A DNA stretch of 64,000 bases, taken from assembly GCF_004197395.1 (NCBI RefSeq), contig NZ_SELS01000014.1:117655-181654 (forward strand). The letters run 5' to 3'. The position numbers were made by a program, and so were the translations under genes. Positions 35,430-43,696 of this stretch are shown in pieces (the stretch's first letter is position 1; every line of letters starts with the position of its first letter). The stretch comes from Paraburkholderia sp. UYCP14C. Lineage in GTDB: Bacteria; Pseudomonadota; Gammaproteobacteria; Burkholderiales; Burkholderiaceae. The notes under the pieces are model-generated. The model searched no databases. It was given only the letters and a program-made list of their open reading frames with translations, and was not told where the DNA came from.

Positions 35430-35460
35430 CAAAAACGAAAAAGGCGCTCGTAAGCGCCTT
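35430..35460 (-). terminator. Intrinsic terminator of the hisJQMP-type operon
   Basis: On the minus strand, AAGGCGCT (35460-35453) pairs with AGCGCCTT (35448-35441) around a 4-base loop and is followed by TTTCGTTTTT. It lies about 60 bases after the stop of the ATPase gene. Confidence 0.85.
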
Positions 35461-35521
35461 GTAAAACTACATCGACTACATTTTCGATGCCATTCGCATC
35501 ATAAATGGCAGGTAATTTTTA

Positions 35522-36301
35522 TTACTTAAGACTGCCCGACAGGAATTGCTTCAGACGTTCACTCTTCGTGTTCCTGAACACTTCGTCGGGATGGCCTTCT
35601 TCCTCGACGCGGCCCTGGTGCAGGAACATCACGTGATTCGATACGTTTCGCGCGAAGCCCATTTCGTGCGTGACGACGATCATCGTGCGGCCTTCCTCGG
35701 CGAGCTTCTGCATCACCTTCAGCACTTCGCCGACGAGTTCCGGGTCGAGCGCGGAGGTCGGTTCGTCGAACAGCATCACGTCGGGGTGCATCGCCAGCGC
35801 CCGCGCGATCGCGACGCGCTGCTGCTGGCCGCCCGACAGATGCGACGGATACTGCTTCTCGAGACGCGGCGCGAGGCCGACCTTTTCCAGATATTCGCGT
35901 GCCCGATCCTCGGCTTCCTTGCGCTTCAGACCGAGCACATGCACCGGCGCCTCGATGATGTTCTCGAGCACGTTCATGTGCGACCACAGGTTGAAGTGCT
36001 GGAACACCATCGACAGCTTCGTGCGCACACGCTGCAACTGCTTCGGGTCCGACACGCGCAACGCGCCGTCCTTGGCGGTCTGCGTGCGCACTTCCTCGCC
36101 GTCGACGACAATGCGCCCGGCGTTCGGCTGTTCGAGAAAGTTGATGCAGCGGAGCATCGTGCTCTTGCCCGAACCGGACGAACCGATCACGCTGATCACG
36201 TCGCCGGCATTGGCTTTCAGCGACACGCCCTTGAGGACTTCGTTGTCGCCGTACTTTTTGTGAAGCTCGTCGACGAAGAGCTTCTGCTTCTTGGAGTTCA
36301 T
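35522..36301 (-). CDS. hisP: Polar amino-acid ABC transporter ATPase (HisP type)
   Basis: A 259-residue ABC ATPase of the polar amino-acid (HisP/ArtP/GlnQ) class. Walker A is GSSGSGKST, the signature [15 protein letters not shown], Walker [13 protein letters not shown], and the switch histidine lies in VTHEMGFA. The insertion [20 protein letters not shown] after the first third is typical of HisP. It powers uptake of basic amino acids (histidine, lysine, arginine, ornithine) together with the two permeases and binding protein encoded upstream. It is the last gene of the operon and is followed by a terminator. Confidence 0.93.
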   Translation of the reverse strand: MNSKKQKLFVDELHKKYGDNEVLKGVSLKANAGDVISVIGSSGSGKSTMLRCINFLEQPNAGRIVVDGEEVRTQTAKDGALRVSDPKQLQRVRTKLSMVFQHFNLWSHMNVLENIIEAPVHVLGLKRKEAEDRAREYLEKVGLAPRLEKQYPSHLSGGQQQRVAIARALAMHPDVMLFDEPTSALDPELVGEVLKVMQKLAEEGRTMIVVTHEMGFARNVSNHVMFLHQGRVEEEGHPDEVFRNTKSERLKQFLSGSLK

Positions 36302-36340
36302 CAGGATCCTTAACGAGCTTGCCAGTCTATGACCGCGCAG

Positions 36341-37054
36341 TTACTTGCCTTGCGGCCGCAGATAAGCGAGCCAGCGACGCTCGGCGCGGCGGAACAGCCA
36401 CACGAGCGCGAAAGAAATACACAGATACAGCAGCGCGGCGATGCCGAACGCGTTGAACGACTGATACGTCGCCGAGTTCACGTCGCGCGCGATCTTCAGG
36501 ATGTCCGGCACCGTGGCCGTGAACGCGACCGTGGTCGCGTGCAGCATCAGGATCACTTCATTGCTGTAGTAGGGCAGTGCGCGGCGCAGCGCCGACGGCA
36601 GAATCACGCGCCGGTACAGCGTGAACGACGACATGCCGTACGCGCGCGCCGCTTCGATCTCGCCGTAGGGCGTCGCCTTGATCGCGCCCGCGAAAATCTC
36701 GGTGGTGTACGCGCAGGTGTTCAGCGTGAACGCGAGCAGCGTGCAATGCATGCCGTCGCGGAAGAACGCGTTGGTCAGCTCGTTGTTACGGATGATCTCG
36801 AGGCTATACAGACCCGTGTAGCACAGCAGCAGCTGCACGTAGAGCGGCGTGCCGCGGAAGATATATGTATACAGCCACACGAGGCCCGCGAGCCATTTCT
36901 TCTTCGACACGCGCGCAACCGCGAGCGGCACCGACAGACAGAAGCCCAGCCCGATCGACACGACCAGCAGCCACAACGTGATCGCGACACCGGTGAAGCG
37001 ATAGCCGTCGCTGAACAGATAGTTGCGCCAGTATTGCTGAATGATCTCGATCAT
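36341..37054 (-). CDS. hisM: Amino-acid ABC transporter permease (HisM type)
   Basis: A 237-residue permease with five predicted helices. The cytoplasmic EAA loop reads GEIEAARAYGMSSFTLYRRVILP. The N-terminal segment SDGYRFTGVAITLWLLVVSI matches the HisM subgroup. It forms a heterodimer with the HisQ-type permease encoded just upstream; the two genes overlap in ATGA (37051-37054), so they are co-translated. It delivers polar or basic amino acids to the cytoplasm. Confidence 0.92.
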   Translation of the reverse strand: MIEIIQQYWRNYLFSDGYRFTGVAITLWLLVVSIGLGFCLSVPLAVARVSKKKWLAGLVWLYTYIFRGTPLYVQLLLCYTGLYSLEIIRNNELTNAFFRDGMHCTLLAFTLNTCAYTTEIFAGAIKATPYGEIEAARAYGMSSFTLYRRVILPSALRRALPYYSNEVILMLHATTVAFTATVPDILKIARDVNSATYQSFNAFGIAALLYLCISFALVWLFRRAERRWLAYLRPQGK

Positions 37055-37740
37055 AGGTCCGCCTTTCGCACGCCGGTCGAGTAACGCTTTTCGAGGTACA
37101 TCAGCACGAAGTTGGACACTGTGGTGATGACGAGATAGATCGCCCCTGCGAGCAGGGTGAAGAAGAAGAACCGCAGCGTGCCCTTGCCGGCGTCCTGCGA
37201 GGCCTTGACGACGTCGGCGAGACCGATGATCGACACGAGCGCGGTCGCCTTGACCATCACCTGCCAGTTATTGCCGATGCCCGGCAGCGCGAAGCGCATC
37301 ATCTGCGGGAACATCACGCGTGAGAACACCTGCCAGCCCGTCATGCCGTAAGCCGCGCCCGCTTCGAGCTGGCCGCGGGGCACCGCAAGGAACGCGCCGC
37401 GGAACGTCTCGGTGAAGTACGCGCCGTAGATGAAGCCGAGCACCGCGACGCCGGCCACGAACGGGTCGATGTCGATCTGGTCCCAGCCCATCGCGTCGGT
37501 CAGGTTGTTCAGCCAGATCTGGATGCTATAGAACAGCAGCAGCATCAGCACGAGATCGGGCACCCCGCGCACGAGCGTCGTATACACCGTGCCGACGCCG
37601 TTCGACAGGCGGTTCTTCGACAATTTCGCCGCCGCGCCGAGCAGGCCCAGCACGAACGCGAGCGCGAGCGAGAACACCGCCAGCTTGACGGTTTGCCAGG
37701 TGCCGCTGAGAAGCAGCGGGCCGTAGCCTTGAAGGAACAT
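37051..37740 (-). CDS. hisQ: Amino-acid ABC transporter permease (HisQ type)
   Basis: A 229-residue permease with five predicted helices. It begins MFLQGYGPLLLSGTWQTVKL, the typical HisQ N-terminus, so the start was placed at 37740 rather than at an in-frame codon about 100 bases upstream. The EAA loop is GQLEAGAAYGMTGWQVFSRVMFP. It overlaps the HisM-type gene by four bases. A gap of about 300 bases separates it from the binding-protein gene upstream, suggesting separate control of the membrane components. Confidence 0.92.
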   Translation of the reverse strand: MFLQGYGPLLLSGTWQTVKLAVFSLALAFVLGLLGAAAKLSKNRLSNGVGTVYTTLVRGVPDLVLMLLLFYSIQIWLNNLTDAMGWDQIDIDPFVAGVAVLGFIYGAYFTETFRGAFLAVPRGQLEAGAAYGMTGWQVFSRVMFPQMMRFALPGIGNNWQVMVKATALVSIIGLADVVKASQDAGKGTLRFFFFTLLAGAIYLVITTVSNFVLMYLEKRYSTGVRKADL

Positions 37741-38039
37741 AGGAAGTCCTCGACGATGCGCTTCTCGCGCACCGCGAAAGACGCGGCCTGCGATGCGCCG
37801 CGTCGGGGACGAGCGCCTGGCTCGCCTTGATTCGCGGCGCACAGCGTGCCGCTGTGCAAATCATGCTGCAGAAACGTTGGGGCTCCTGCAGCGCGCTTTT
37901 GGGACTTTCGTCTCGGATTGTTTTTGAATCTACTGCCGGGCGTTTCCACCCTCGCTGCCTCTTTCACTGCCACTGCTAGTGCTACTGCTACTGCCGCCGG
38001 TCTGCGCCGGCTTGCTATTCAGTATCCTGCCTGTTTCGC
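37741..38039. other. Spacer between binding-protein and permease genes
   Basis: These 299 bases lie inside the operon and hold no supported gene. They contain a 7-bp hairpin (GCACAGC 37839-37845, GCTGTGC 37851-37857) and a triplet-like run of CTGC/TAC units near 37965-37997. Such spacers after a periplasmic binding-protein gene can lower expression of the permeases, as with REP elements elsewhere. Confidence 0.5.
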
Positions 38040-38816
38040 TCAACGGCCAGGATAAATGTCGAAATCGAAGTATTGCTTTTCTAGCTTTTTGAACGTGCCG
38101 TCCTGATGAACCTCGGCGAGCGCCTGATTGAACTTCGCCTTCAGATCGGCATCGCCCTTGCGCAGACCGATCGCGGTGCCTTCGCCGATCGTCCGCGGAT
38201 CCTTCACTTCCGGACCGGCCCAGGCGAAACCCTTGCCGCGCGGCGCCTTCAGAAAGCCGGCGTCGGCCTGAACTTCGTCCTGCAGCGCCGCGTCGAGGCG
38301 ACCCGACGCGAGATCCGCGTACACCTCGTCCTGATTCTGGTACGACACGACGATCACGCCCTTCGGCTCCCACCAGGCCTTCGCATACTGTTCCTGCGTC
38401 GAACCCTGTTCGACGCCGACGTGCTTGCCCTTCAGCGATTGAGGGGTAGGCAGGAGCGGCGAACCGGTTTTCGCGATCATGCGGGCGGGCGCGTCGAACA
38501 TCTTGTCGGAGAAGTCGATCTGCTCGCGGCGCTTGTCGGTGACACTCAGCGAGGAGATGATCGCGTCGAACTTGCGTGCTTTCAGCGCCGGAATGATGCC
38601 ATCGAGATCCTGCGCGACCCACACGCACTTCACGTTCATCTTCGCGCACAGCGCGCGGGTCAGGTCGGCATCGAAACCGACGATGCTGCCGTCAGGCGCC
38701 TTCGATTCAAACGGCGGATAACTGGCGTCGACCCCGATGCGCACCGTTTTCCATTCTTTCGCCAGCGCGCCGGTGGCCATGACTGCCAGAGCCACGCACA
38801 GTGCGAACTTCTTCAT
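38040..38816 (-). CDS. hisJ: Periplasmic basic amino-acid binding protein (HisJ/LAO type)
   Basis: A 258-residue secreted solute-binding protein. The signal peptide is MKKFALCVALAVMATGALA. The mature protein has RIGVDASYPPFESKAPDGSIVGFDADL, the hallmark of the family 3 binding proteins (HisJ, LAO, ArtJ), and a conserved arginine in the MFDAPAR region for ligand carboxylate binding. It captures histidine, lysine, arginine or ornithine and passes it to the HisQM-type permeases. It is the first gene of the operon and should be the most highly expressed. Confidence 0.93.
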   Translation of the reverse strand: MKKFALCVALAVMATGALAKEWKTVRIGVDASYPPFESKAPDGSIVGFDADLTRALCAKMNVKCVWVAQDLDGIIPALKARKFDAIISSLSVTDKRREQIDFSDKMFDAPARMIAKTGSPLLPTPQSLKGKHVGVEQGSTQEQYAKAWWEPKGVIVVSYQNQDEVYADLASGRLDAALQDEVQADAGFLKAPRGKGFAWAGPEVKDPRTIGEGTAIGLRKGDADLKAKFNQALAEVHQDGTFKKLEKQYFDFDIYPGR

Positions 38817-39410
38817 GTTTCTCCTGAATCAAACTGATCGTCGTGATGACTCGACTCGACGAGCACCGGCCGAGGGCCGACGGTCGCTATTCTAGGCGGT
38901 CAAAATTGCCGTGCCGCTGGGATTGTCGCCGCGCTCTGGTCGTCCTTGCGCGGGCGACTCGTTCGGCGTGGCGCGCTGGTCCGGGGCGTCCGTCGCCGGT
39001 CGGGCGCGCCTCGCACGGGGGCGACCCCGGGACGAAGCCCATAGCACACCGGCTTCGGCAAGCCCGGCGGGGCTTGCGGGCGCGGCCTGCAGGTCCAGCG
39101 GGACGTCCACGCGGCTCGAAAAGCGCGGTATTTTACCCGAACAGCGGCAAGCTGCCAGTGCGGCGCGGCAGCAAGCGGCGAGACGCCGCGCCGCGCGTTG
39201 TGCGTGCGCGACGCCGGCGAGGTTTTCCGTGCGCCGGGCTTCCGTGCGCTGGGCTTCCGGGCGCCGGGCTTCCCGGCCACCGGGCCACCGGGTGCCGGGC
39301 CTCGGGGCGCAGACTTCCTATGCCCCGGCTTTCCCCGCTCGATGGGCTCGCCGGCCGCGCCGCACGCGATTGCATGCACCGATGGAACGCTGCGGTGCGG
39401 TCTCGCACGA
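38817..39410. other. GC-rich intergenic region with short repeats, no gene
   Basis: About 590 bases hold no supported gene. The part 39225-39310 is built from imperfect repeats of a GCCGGGCTTCC-like unit (GCGCCGGGCTTCC, GCGCTGGGCTTCC, GCGCCGGGCTTCC) followed by CCACCGGGCC-type variants. The minus-strand hisJ promoter should lie near 38825-38920, but I could not assign it. Confidence 0.5.
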
Positions 39411-39439
39411 TTGTTAAGTGGGCGTGCAGCCCCTACATT
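39411..39439 (+). promoter_or_regulatory. Candidate sigma-70 promoter for the pirin gene
   Basis: TTGTTA (39411-39416) and TACATT (39434-39439) are separated by exactly 17 bases. Transcription would start near 39446, about 35 bases before the pirin ATG, which is preceded by a GGGAGA ribosome site. Confidence 0.55.
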
Positions 39440-39480
39440 CCTGGCATCGCTCTGATTGATTACTTACCGGGAGACTTTCC

Positions 39481-40191
39481 ATGATCGAGATTCGCCGCTC
39501 CGCAGAACGCGGCCACGCCAACCACGGCTGGCTCGACTCGTATCACAGCTTCTCGTTTGCAGACTACCGCGACCCCGAGCACGTGCACTTCGGGCCGCTG
39601 CGCGTGATCAATGAAGACCGCATCGCCGGCGGACAGGGTTTCGGCGCGCATGGGCATCGCGACATGGAGATCGTCACGTATGTGCTCGAAGGCGCGCTCG
39701 CCCATCGCGACAGCATGGGCAACGGCTCGACGATCCGTCCCGGCGACGTGCAGCGCATGAGCGCCGGCACCGGCGTGCAGCATAGCGAGTTCAACGCATC
39801 GCGCGACGAACCCGCGCATCTGCTACAGATCTGGATCATTCCGCGCCGCGCGGGCGATCAGCCCGGCTACGAGGAAAAGCGCTTCGACGCCGACAGCAAG
39901 CGCGGGCGCCTGTGCGTGATCGCGTCGCCCGACGGCCGCGACGGCTCGGTGACGATCCATGCGGACGCGTCGATCTACGCGGGATTGTTCGACGGCGCCG
40001 AACATGCGACGTTCGCGCTGCCGGCGGGGCGCCTCGCCTATCTGCACGTCGCGCGCGGCACGTTGAGCGTGAACGGCACGGTGCTCGAGGCGGGCGATGC
40101 CGCGAAGCTCAGCGACGTCGAAACGGTATCCCTGGAAAAGGGCGACGACGCGGAAGTGCTGCTGTTCGATCTCGGTCAGTTGAACGGCTGA
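39481..40191 (+). CDS. Pirin family protein (YhhW-like)
   Basis: A 236-residue bicupin. The metal-binding histidines are visible in GFGAHGHRDMEIVTYVLEG and in GTGVQHSEFN. The sequence and length match YhhW-type bacterial pirins, some of which show quercetinase activity; others act as redox or metabolic regulators. It has its own promoter candidate and ends in a bidirectional terminator. There is no catabolic partner nearby, so the substrate or target is unknown. Confidence 0.92.
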   Translation: MIEIRRSAERGHANHGWLDSYHSFSFADYRDPEHVHFGPLRVINEDRIAGGQGFGAHGHRDMEIVTYVLEGALAHRDSMGNGSTIRPGDVQRMSAGTGVQHSEFNASRDEPAHLLQIWIIPRRAGDQPGYEEKRFDADSKRGRLCVIASPDGRDGSVTIHADASIYAGLFDGAEHATFALPAGRLAYLHVARGTLSVNGTVLEAGDAAKLSDVETVSLEKGDDAEVLLFDLGQLNG

Positions 40192-40260
40192 TTCGAGCGG
40201 CCTGCCTGGGAGGCGGCGAGTAGGGGGCCAACCCGCAGGGCCCAACCGCAGCGCCCAACA

Positions 40261-40295
40261 AAAACGCCATGGAAAACCTCTTCCATGGCGTTTTT
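40261..40295. terminator. Bidirectional intrinsic terminator between pirin and spy-like gene
   Basis: AAAACGCCATGGAA (40261-40274) and TTCCATGGCGTTTTT (40281-40295) form a perfect 14-bp stem with A and T tracts on the two sides. It can stop transcription from both converging genes. Confidence 0.92.
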
Positions 40296-40345
40296 CTATT
40301 AGCGAGGCGCCCTCCCTGGCCCACCTCGCGGATGCAACATGTCGC

Positions 40346-40879
40346 TTACTGATTAGCGGCCGGCGCCGACGCCGCGCCCTTGTGATGCTCCCAGCGCTCG
40401 CTCATCTTCTCGTGACGCTGCTCCATCCGCGCGAAGCGCTGCTTCAGCGCCGTGCTGACGGTGGTCTTCTGCTGGTCGTTCAGGCCGTTGTAGAACTTGA
40501 GCCATGCGTCGGTGGTTTGCTGACGCAGTTGCGCGTCCTTCTGCTCGATCTGCTGATGCGTCGCGGCCATCGCGTTCAGATCGAGGATCGGCTGCTGCTG
40601 CGCGGCCTTGAACTGGTCGTGAACCTGCTTGTGATTGGCGCGCATCGCTTCGTGGTTCTGCTTCATCGTATCGAGCGCGCTTTGCCACAGCTTTTCCTGA
40701 TCCGCGTTCAGCTTCAGCTGGTCGTGGAGTTGGGTCAGTTCCTTCATGAAGTGGCCGTGCCAGCCGCCGGGGCCGCCGTGCGCCTGCTCGGCGGGTTGAG
40801 CGGCATAAGCGGCGCCCGCGCCGATGGCGAGAGCGGTGGCAGCAACGGCGAGAACGCGCGACATCTTTTTGGTGGACAT
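40346..40879 (-). CDS. Spy/CpxP-like periplasmic protein
   Basis: A 177-residue secreted protein. The start at 40879 follows AAGGAGCCTCAT and gives a signal peptide ending in AAYAAQ. The mature protein is almost entirely helical and rich in Gln, Lys and His, with LNADQEKLWQSALDTMKQNH and LNDQQKTTVSTALKQRFARM resembling the LTxxQ repeats of Spy and CpxP, which act as periplasmic chaperones or stress sensors. Histidine-rich segments (HGGPGGWHGHF near the N-terminus, HH near the C-terminus) suggest metal binding. It is divergent from an OmpR/EnvZ-type two-component system, as cpxP is from cpxRA. Confidence 0.85.
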   Translation of the reverse strand: MSTKKMSRVLAVAATALAIGAGAAYAAQPAEQAHGGPGGWHGHFMKELTQLHDQLKLNADQEKLWQSALDTMKQNHEAMRANHKQVHDQFKAAQQQPILDLNAMAATHQQIEQKDAQLRQQTTDAWLKFYNGLNDQQKTTVSTALKQRFARMEQRHEKMSERWEHHKGAASAPAANQ

Positions 40880-40997
40880 ATGAGGCTCCTTGTAATGGAA
40901 TAGCCGACGATGCAACCGGTCTTTGGACTGCCTGCACTCGGTAAGGCACAGCGTAGAGAACCGAGTGCGCCGCTGTGTTACGCGCCCGAAAGCGGCT

Positions 40998-41041
40998 ATT
41001 ACCAGCAATTACGTGCGCCTTTCACCGTAACACCCGGTAAC
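40998..41041. promoter_or_regulatory. Two CpxR-like direct-repeat boxes
   Basis: GTAAC-N5-GTAAC is on the plus strand at 41027-41041, and GTAAT-N5-GTAAT on the minus strand (ATTAC repeats at 40998-41002 and 41008-41012). Each has the one-helical-turn spacing and close to the sequence of the CpxR box (GTAAA-N5-GTAAA). One points to each of the divergent genes. They are probably sites for the adjacent OmpR-type regulator. Confidence 0.65.
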
Positions 41042-41097
41042 CCTTGAGGCGGTTCGGAAAACGAAATCCCTTTCTGCTGCGCGTTAAACTTCATTCC

Positions 41098-41823
41098 ATG
41101 GCTACTCAAATCCTGGTCGTCGACGACGACGTCGAACTGCGCGATCTGTTGCGCGACTATCTCGCCCGTCAGGGCATCGAAGTTTCGGTGCTGCACGACG
41201 CGGGCTCGCTCGAACGGCGCCTCGAACGCGAGCGCCCCGACCTCATCGTGCTGGACCTGATGATGCCCGGCGTGGACGGTCTCACCGCGCTGCGCAAGCT
41301 GCGCGCGTCCGGCGACGATATCCCCGTCATCATGCTGACCGCGCGCGCGGACGACGTCGACCGTATCGTCGGGCTCGAACTCGGCGCGGACGACTACCTC
41401 GGCAAGCCGTTCAATCCGCGCGAGCTGCTCGCGCGCGTGCAGGCGGTGCTGCGTCGCCGCCGCACGCTGCCGTCGGCGGCCGCGCCCGAGCAGCGCGAGC
41501 CGTTCAGCTTCGGCCGCTTCACGCTGGACTTCCAGTCGCGCACGCTGCATCTCGAAGACAAGCCGCTCACGCTGTCGGGCAGCGAGTTCGCGCTGCTGAA
41601 GATTTTCGTCAATCACCCCATGCGCACGCTCACGCGCGAGCGCCTGCTGGAGTTGCTGCACGGTCCCGAGTACGACGGCACCGATCGCGGCATCGACGTG
41701 CAGGTGTGGCGCCTGCGCCGCATTCTCGAAACCGATCCATCCACGCCGCGCTTCATTCAGACGGTGCGCGGCCGCGGTTACGTGTTCGTGCCGGACGGCG
41801 AGCAGCATGCGTCGGCCCATTGA
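41098..41823 (+). CDS. OmpR-family response regulator
   Basis: A 241-residue two-component regulator. The receiver domain (about residues 1-115) has the acidic pocket VVDDD, the phospho-accepting aspartate in LIVLDLMMPGVDG and the lysine in GADDYLGKPF. The C-terminal winged helix (about 140-235) ends RFIQTVRGRGYVFVP, typical of OmpR/PhoB proteins. The ATG at 41098 fits the family start, although the ribosome site is poor. Its last 17 bases overlap the kinase gene. It probably controls the divergent spy-like gene and itself through the nearby GTAAC boxes. Confidence 0.93.
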   Translation: MATQILVVDDDVELRDLLRDYLARQGIEVSVLHDAGSLERRLERERPDLIVLDLMMPGVDGLTALRKLRASGDDIPVIMLTARADDVDRIVGLELGADDYLGKPFNPRELLARVQAVLRRRRTLPSAAAPEQREPFSFGRFTLDFQSRTLHLEDKPLTLSGSEFALLKIFVNHPMRTLTRERLLELLHGPEYDGTDRGIDVQVWRLRRILETDPSTPRFIQTVRGRGYVFVPDGEQHASAH

Positions 41824-43123
41824 TTCGCTGTTCGGGCGACTCGCGCTACTCGTCGTAGCGGTGCTGATGCTGTCGCATTTCGCGTGGTATGCGCTGATGC
41901 GGCTCGAACGTTCGCAATTGCAAACGCGCTACGCGGTCGAGGAAGCGACCTTCCTCGTCGACGCGGTGCGTCAGCACGTCGCCCGCACACCGGATCAACC
42001 GTTGCCGTCGCGCGTGAAGCTGGTCGACCCGGCGAGCCCGGACGTGCCGGCAGCCGGCGCGAACATGCCGCCGCCGCTCGAGCGTTTCGTCGAGGACGTG
42101 CGCGACCGCATGCCGTCCAACACCCAGGTGCGCGTCGGTCCGCCCGGCGGTCCGCCCACGCTATGGGTGCGCGCCGCGTCCGATCAGAACTGGATCGTCG
42201 TGCCGGTGCAGCCGCTGCGCATGCCGCGCTCGCTCGACCGCACGGTCTTGTGGCTCGTGATTATTTTCTCGTTCGCGGTGATGGCGGCGCTGTTCGCCGC
42301 GTGGGCGCTGCAGCGGCCGCTGCGCTTGCTCGCGCAGGCGGTCGCGCGCTTCGGCCGCGGGCTGCCGGTGCCGCCGGTGCCCGAGCGCGGGCCGCGCGAG
42401 TTGCGGCAACTCACGCACGGCTTCAATCAGATGGTGCAGGAAGTCGCGCGCACCGAGAACGATCGCGCGGTGATGCTGGCCGGTGTCGCGCATGACCTGA
42501 AGACGCCGCTTGCGCGTCTGCGACTGCGCGCCGAAATGATGGACGACGCGAAGACGCGCGACGGCGTCGTGCGCGACGTCGATTCGATGACGCATATCGT
42601 CGAGCAGTTCCTGATGTTCGCGCACGACGGCGCGGACCGCAGCGAACCGGTGGAAGTGGATGCGCAGTGCGAACGTGTGGTGCGCAGCTATCGGGCCGTG
42701 GCCACCGGCGCGCCGACCGTGCAAACGGAACTGAACGCCGGGCCGTCGTTCTTGTTGCCCGCCGCCACGCTCGACCGGATCCTGTCGAACCTGCTCGACA
42801 ACGCGCATGCGTACGGCGCGCCGCCGGTGGTCGTCGCGACCGCGCGCACGCCGCAGGGCTTTACGCTATCCGTGAGCGACAACGGCAAGGGCATCGCCGC
42901 CCAGGACCTGATCAACGCGAGCCGGCCGTTCGTGCGGCTCGATCCGGCGCGCGGCGGCAACGGCCATAGCGGGCTGGGCCTCGCGATCGTCGAGCGGCTC
43001 GTGCGGCGCTCGGGCGGTGAATGGGAAATCGGCAATTACGGCGGCCGCGGTCTGCGGGTGTTGATGAGCTTTCCGATCGAAGTGCTGCCGCGGGTCGCGA
43101 CGGCCTCGGAAAACGCCTGGTAG
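41807..43123 (+). CDS. EnvZ-type sensor histidine kinase
   Basis: A 438-residue membrane kinase. TM1 is at about residues 10-30, then comes a periplasmic domain of about 110 residues rich in Pro (PPPLERF, PPGGPP), TM2 at about 145-168 and a HAMP domain. The phospho-accepting histidine lies in AGVAHDLKTPLARL. The ATP-binding domain has the N box SNLLDNAHAYG, G1 SDNGKGI and G2 GLGLAIVERL. It forms an operon with the upstream regulator by overlap. The signal is unknown; a Spy-like neighbour suggests periplasmic protein or metal stress. Confidence 0.92.
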   Translation: MRRPIDSLFGRLALLVVAVLMLSHFAWYALMRLERSQLQTRYAVEEATFLVDAVRQHVARTPDQPLPSRVKLVDPASPDVPAAGANMPPPLERFVEDVRDRMPSNTQVRVGPPGGPPTLWVRAASDQNWIVVPVQPLRMPRSLDRTVLWLVIIFSFAVMAALFAAWALQRPLRLLAQAVARFGRGLPVPPVPERGPRELRQLTHGFNQMVQEVARTENDRAVMLAGVAHDLKTPLARLRLRAEMMDDAKTRDGVVRDVDSMTHIVEQFLMFAHDGADRSEPVEVDAQCERVVRSYRAVATGAPTVQTELNAGPSFLLPAATLDRILSNLLDNAHAYGAPPVVVATARTPQGFTLSVSDNGKGIAAQDLINASRPFVRLDPARGGNGHSGLGLAIVERLVRRSGGEWEIGNYGGRGLRVLMSFPIEVLPRVATASENAW

Positions 43124-43183
43124 GAGTAGGGTGTCGAATTCGCGATGCGGGCTCCGGGCGTCGACATCGCGAGCGGCGAGAGG

Positions 43184-43450
43184 TCAGTCCGAAAACAACG
43201 TATTTAAAGCGTTCGCCGATTCGCTATCCACCGTGTTCCACGTCACCGATTCCGCCTCGAAAATATAGTGCGTCGTATATTTGCCGAGGCGCGCGAGAAT
43301 TTCCTCCTGAATCAGTTCTGGCGCGACCTCCAGTTTCAGATACCACGCGGTCGACGACAGACGCGTCTGGAACGCGCCGTATTCGGCGAGCAGATGGTCG
43401 AACGCGTCAGCGTCCTGATCGCGACAGACGATCACCAGATTTCCCTTCAT
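43184..43450 (-). CDS. Small hypothetical protein with possible Cas2/SinR-like fold
   Basis: An 88-residue protein I do not recognise with certainty. It begins KGNLVIVCRDQDADAFDHLLAEYG, then RLSSTAWYLKLEVAPELIQEEILARL and HYIFEAESVTWNTV. This is a beta-alpha-beta-beta-alpha-beta order with an aspartate after the first strand, reminiscent of the small ferredoxin-like SinR/VapD/Cas2 proteins. There is no Cas gene or repeat array nearby, so a CRISPR role is not implied. A GGGAGA-type box precedes the ATG. It stands alone between the sensor kinase and a diguanylate cyclase. Confidence 0.6.
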   Translation of the reverse strand: MKGNLVIVCRDQDADAFDHLLAEYGAFQTRLSSTAWYLKLEVAPELIQEEILARLGKYTTHYIFEAESVTWNTVDSESANALNTLFSD

Positions 43451-43641
43451 GCGAATCTCCCGTTAGTGCGGTAGTGACAATCCAATATCAGGATTGATGA
43501 TACCTGCTTCGTTGCGGGAAGCTCGGCGACGATTTCAGTGCGAGCAGGGGGACGGCGTGGGCTGGCCGGGAAGAGGGGGCGATACCGTCGCGCGCCGCGT
43601 GTTCGGGCGAGCGTCAAGGCTCTCATCATTCGATTGCCGGA

Positions 43642-43696
43642 CACTCACCGGGCATTCACCCGGCAGTCACCAGGTACTCACCAGGCATTCATCGCC
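43642..43696. repeat. 11-bp tandem repeat at the 3' end of a diguanylate cyclase gene
   Basis: Four to five imperfect 11-base units run head to tail: CACTCACCGGG, CATTCACCCGG, CAGTCACCAGG, TACTCACCAGG, then CATTCATCGCC. The array crosses the stop codon of the minus-strand cyclase gene (stop at 43678-43680), so it specifies the last few codons and the start of the 3' leader. Confidence 0.75.

Noticed and set aside
43184-43450. Idea that the Cas2-like small protein marks a CRISPR locus
   Set aside because: There is no cas1, effector gene or repeat-spacer array anywhere in the window.
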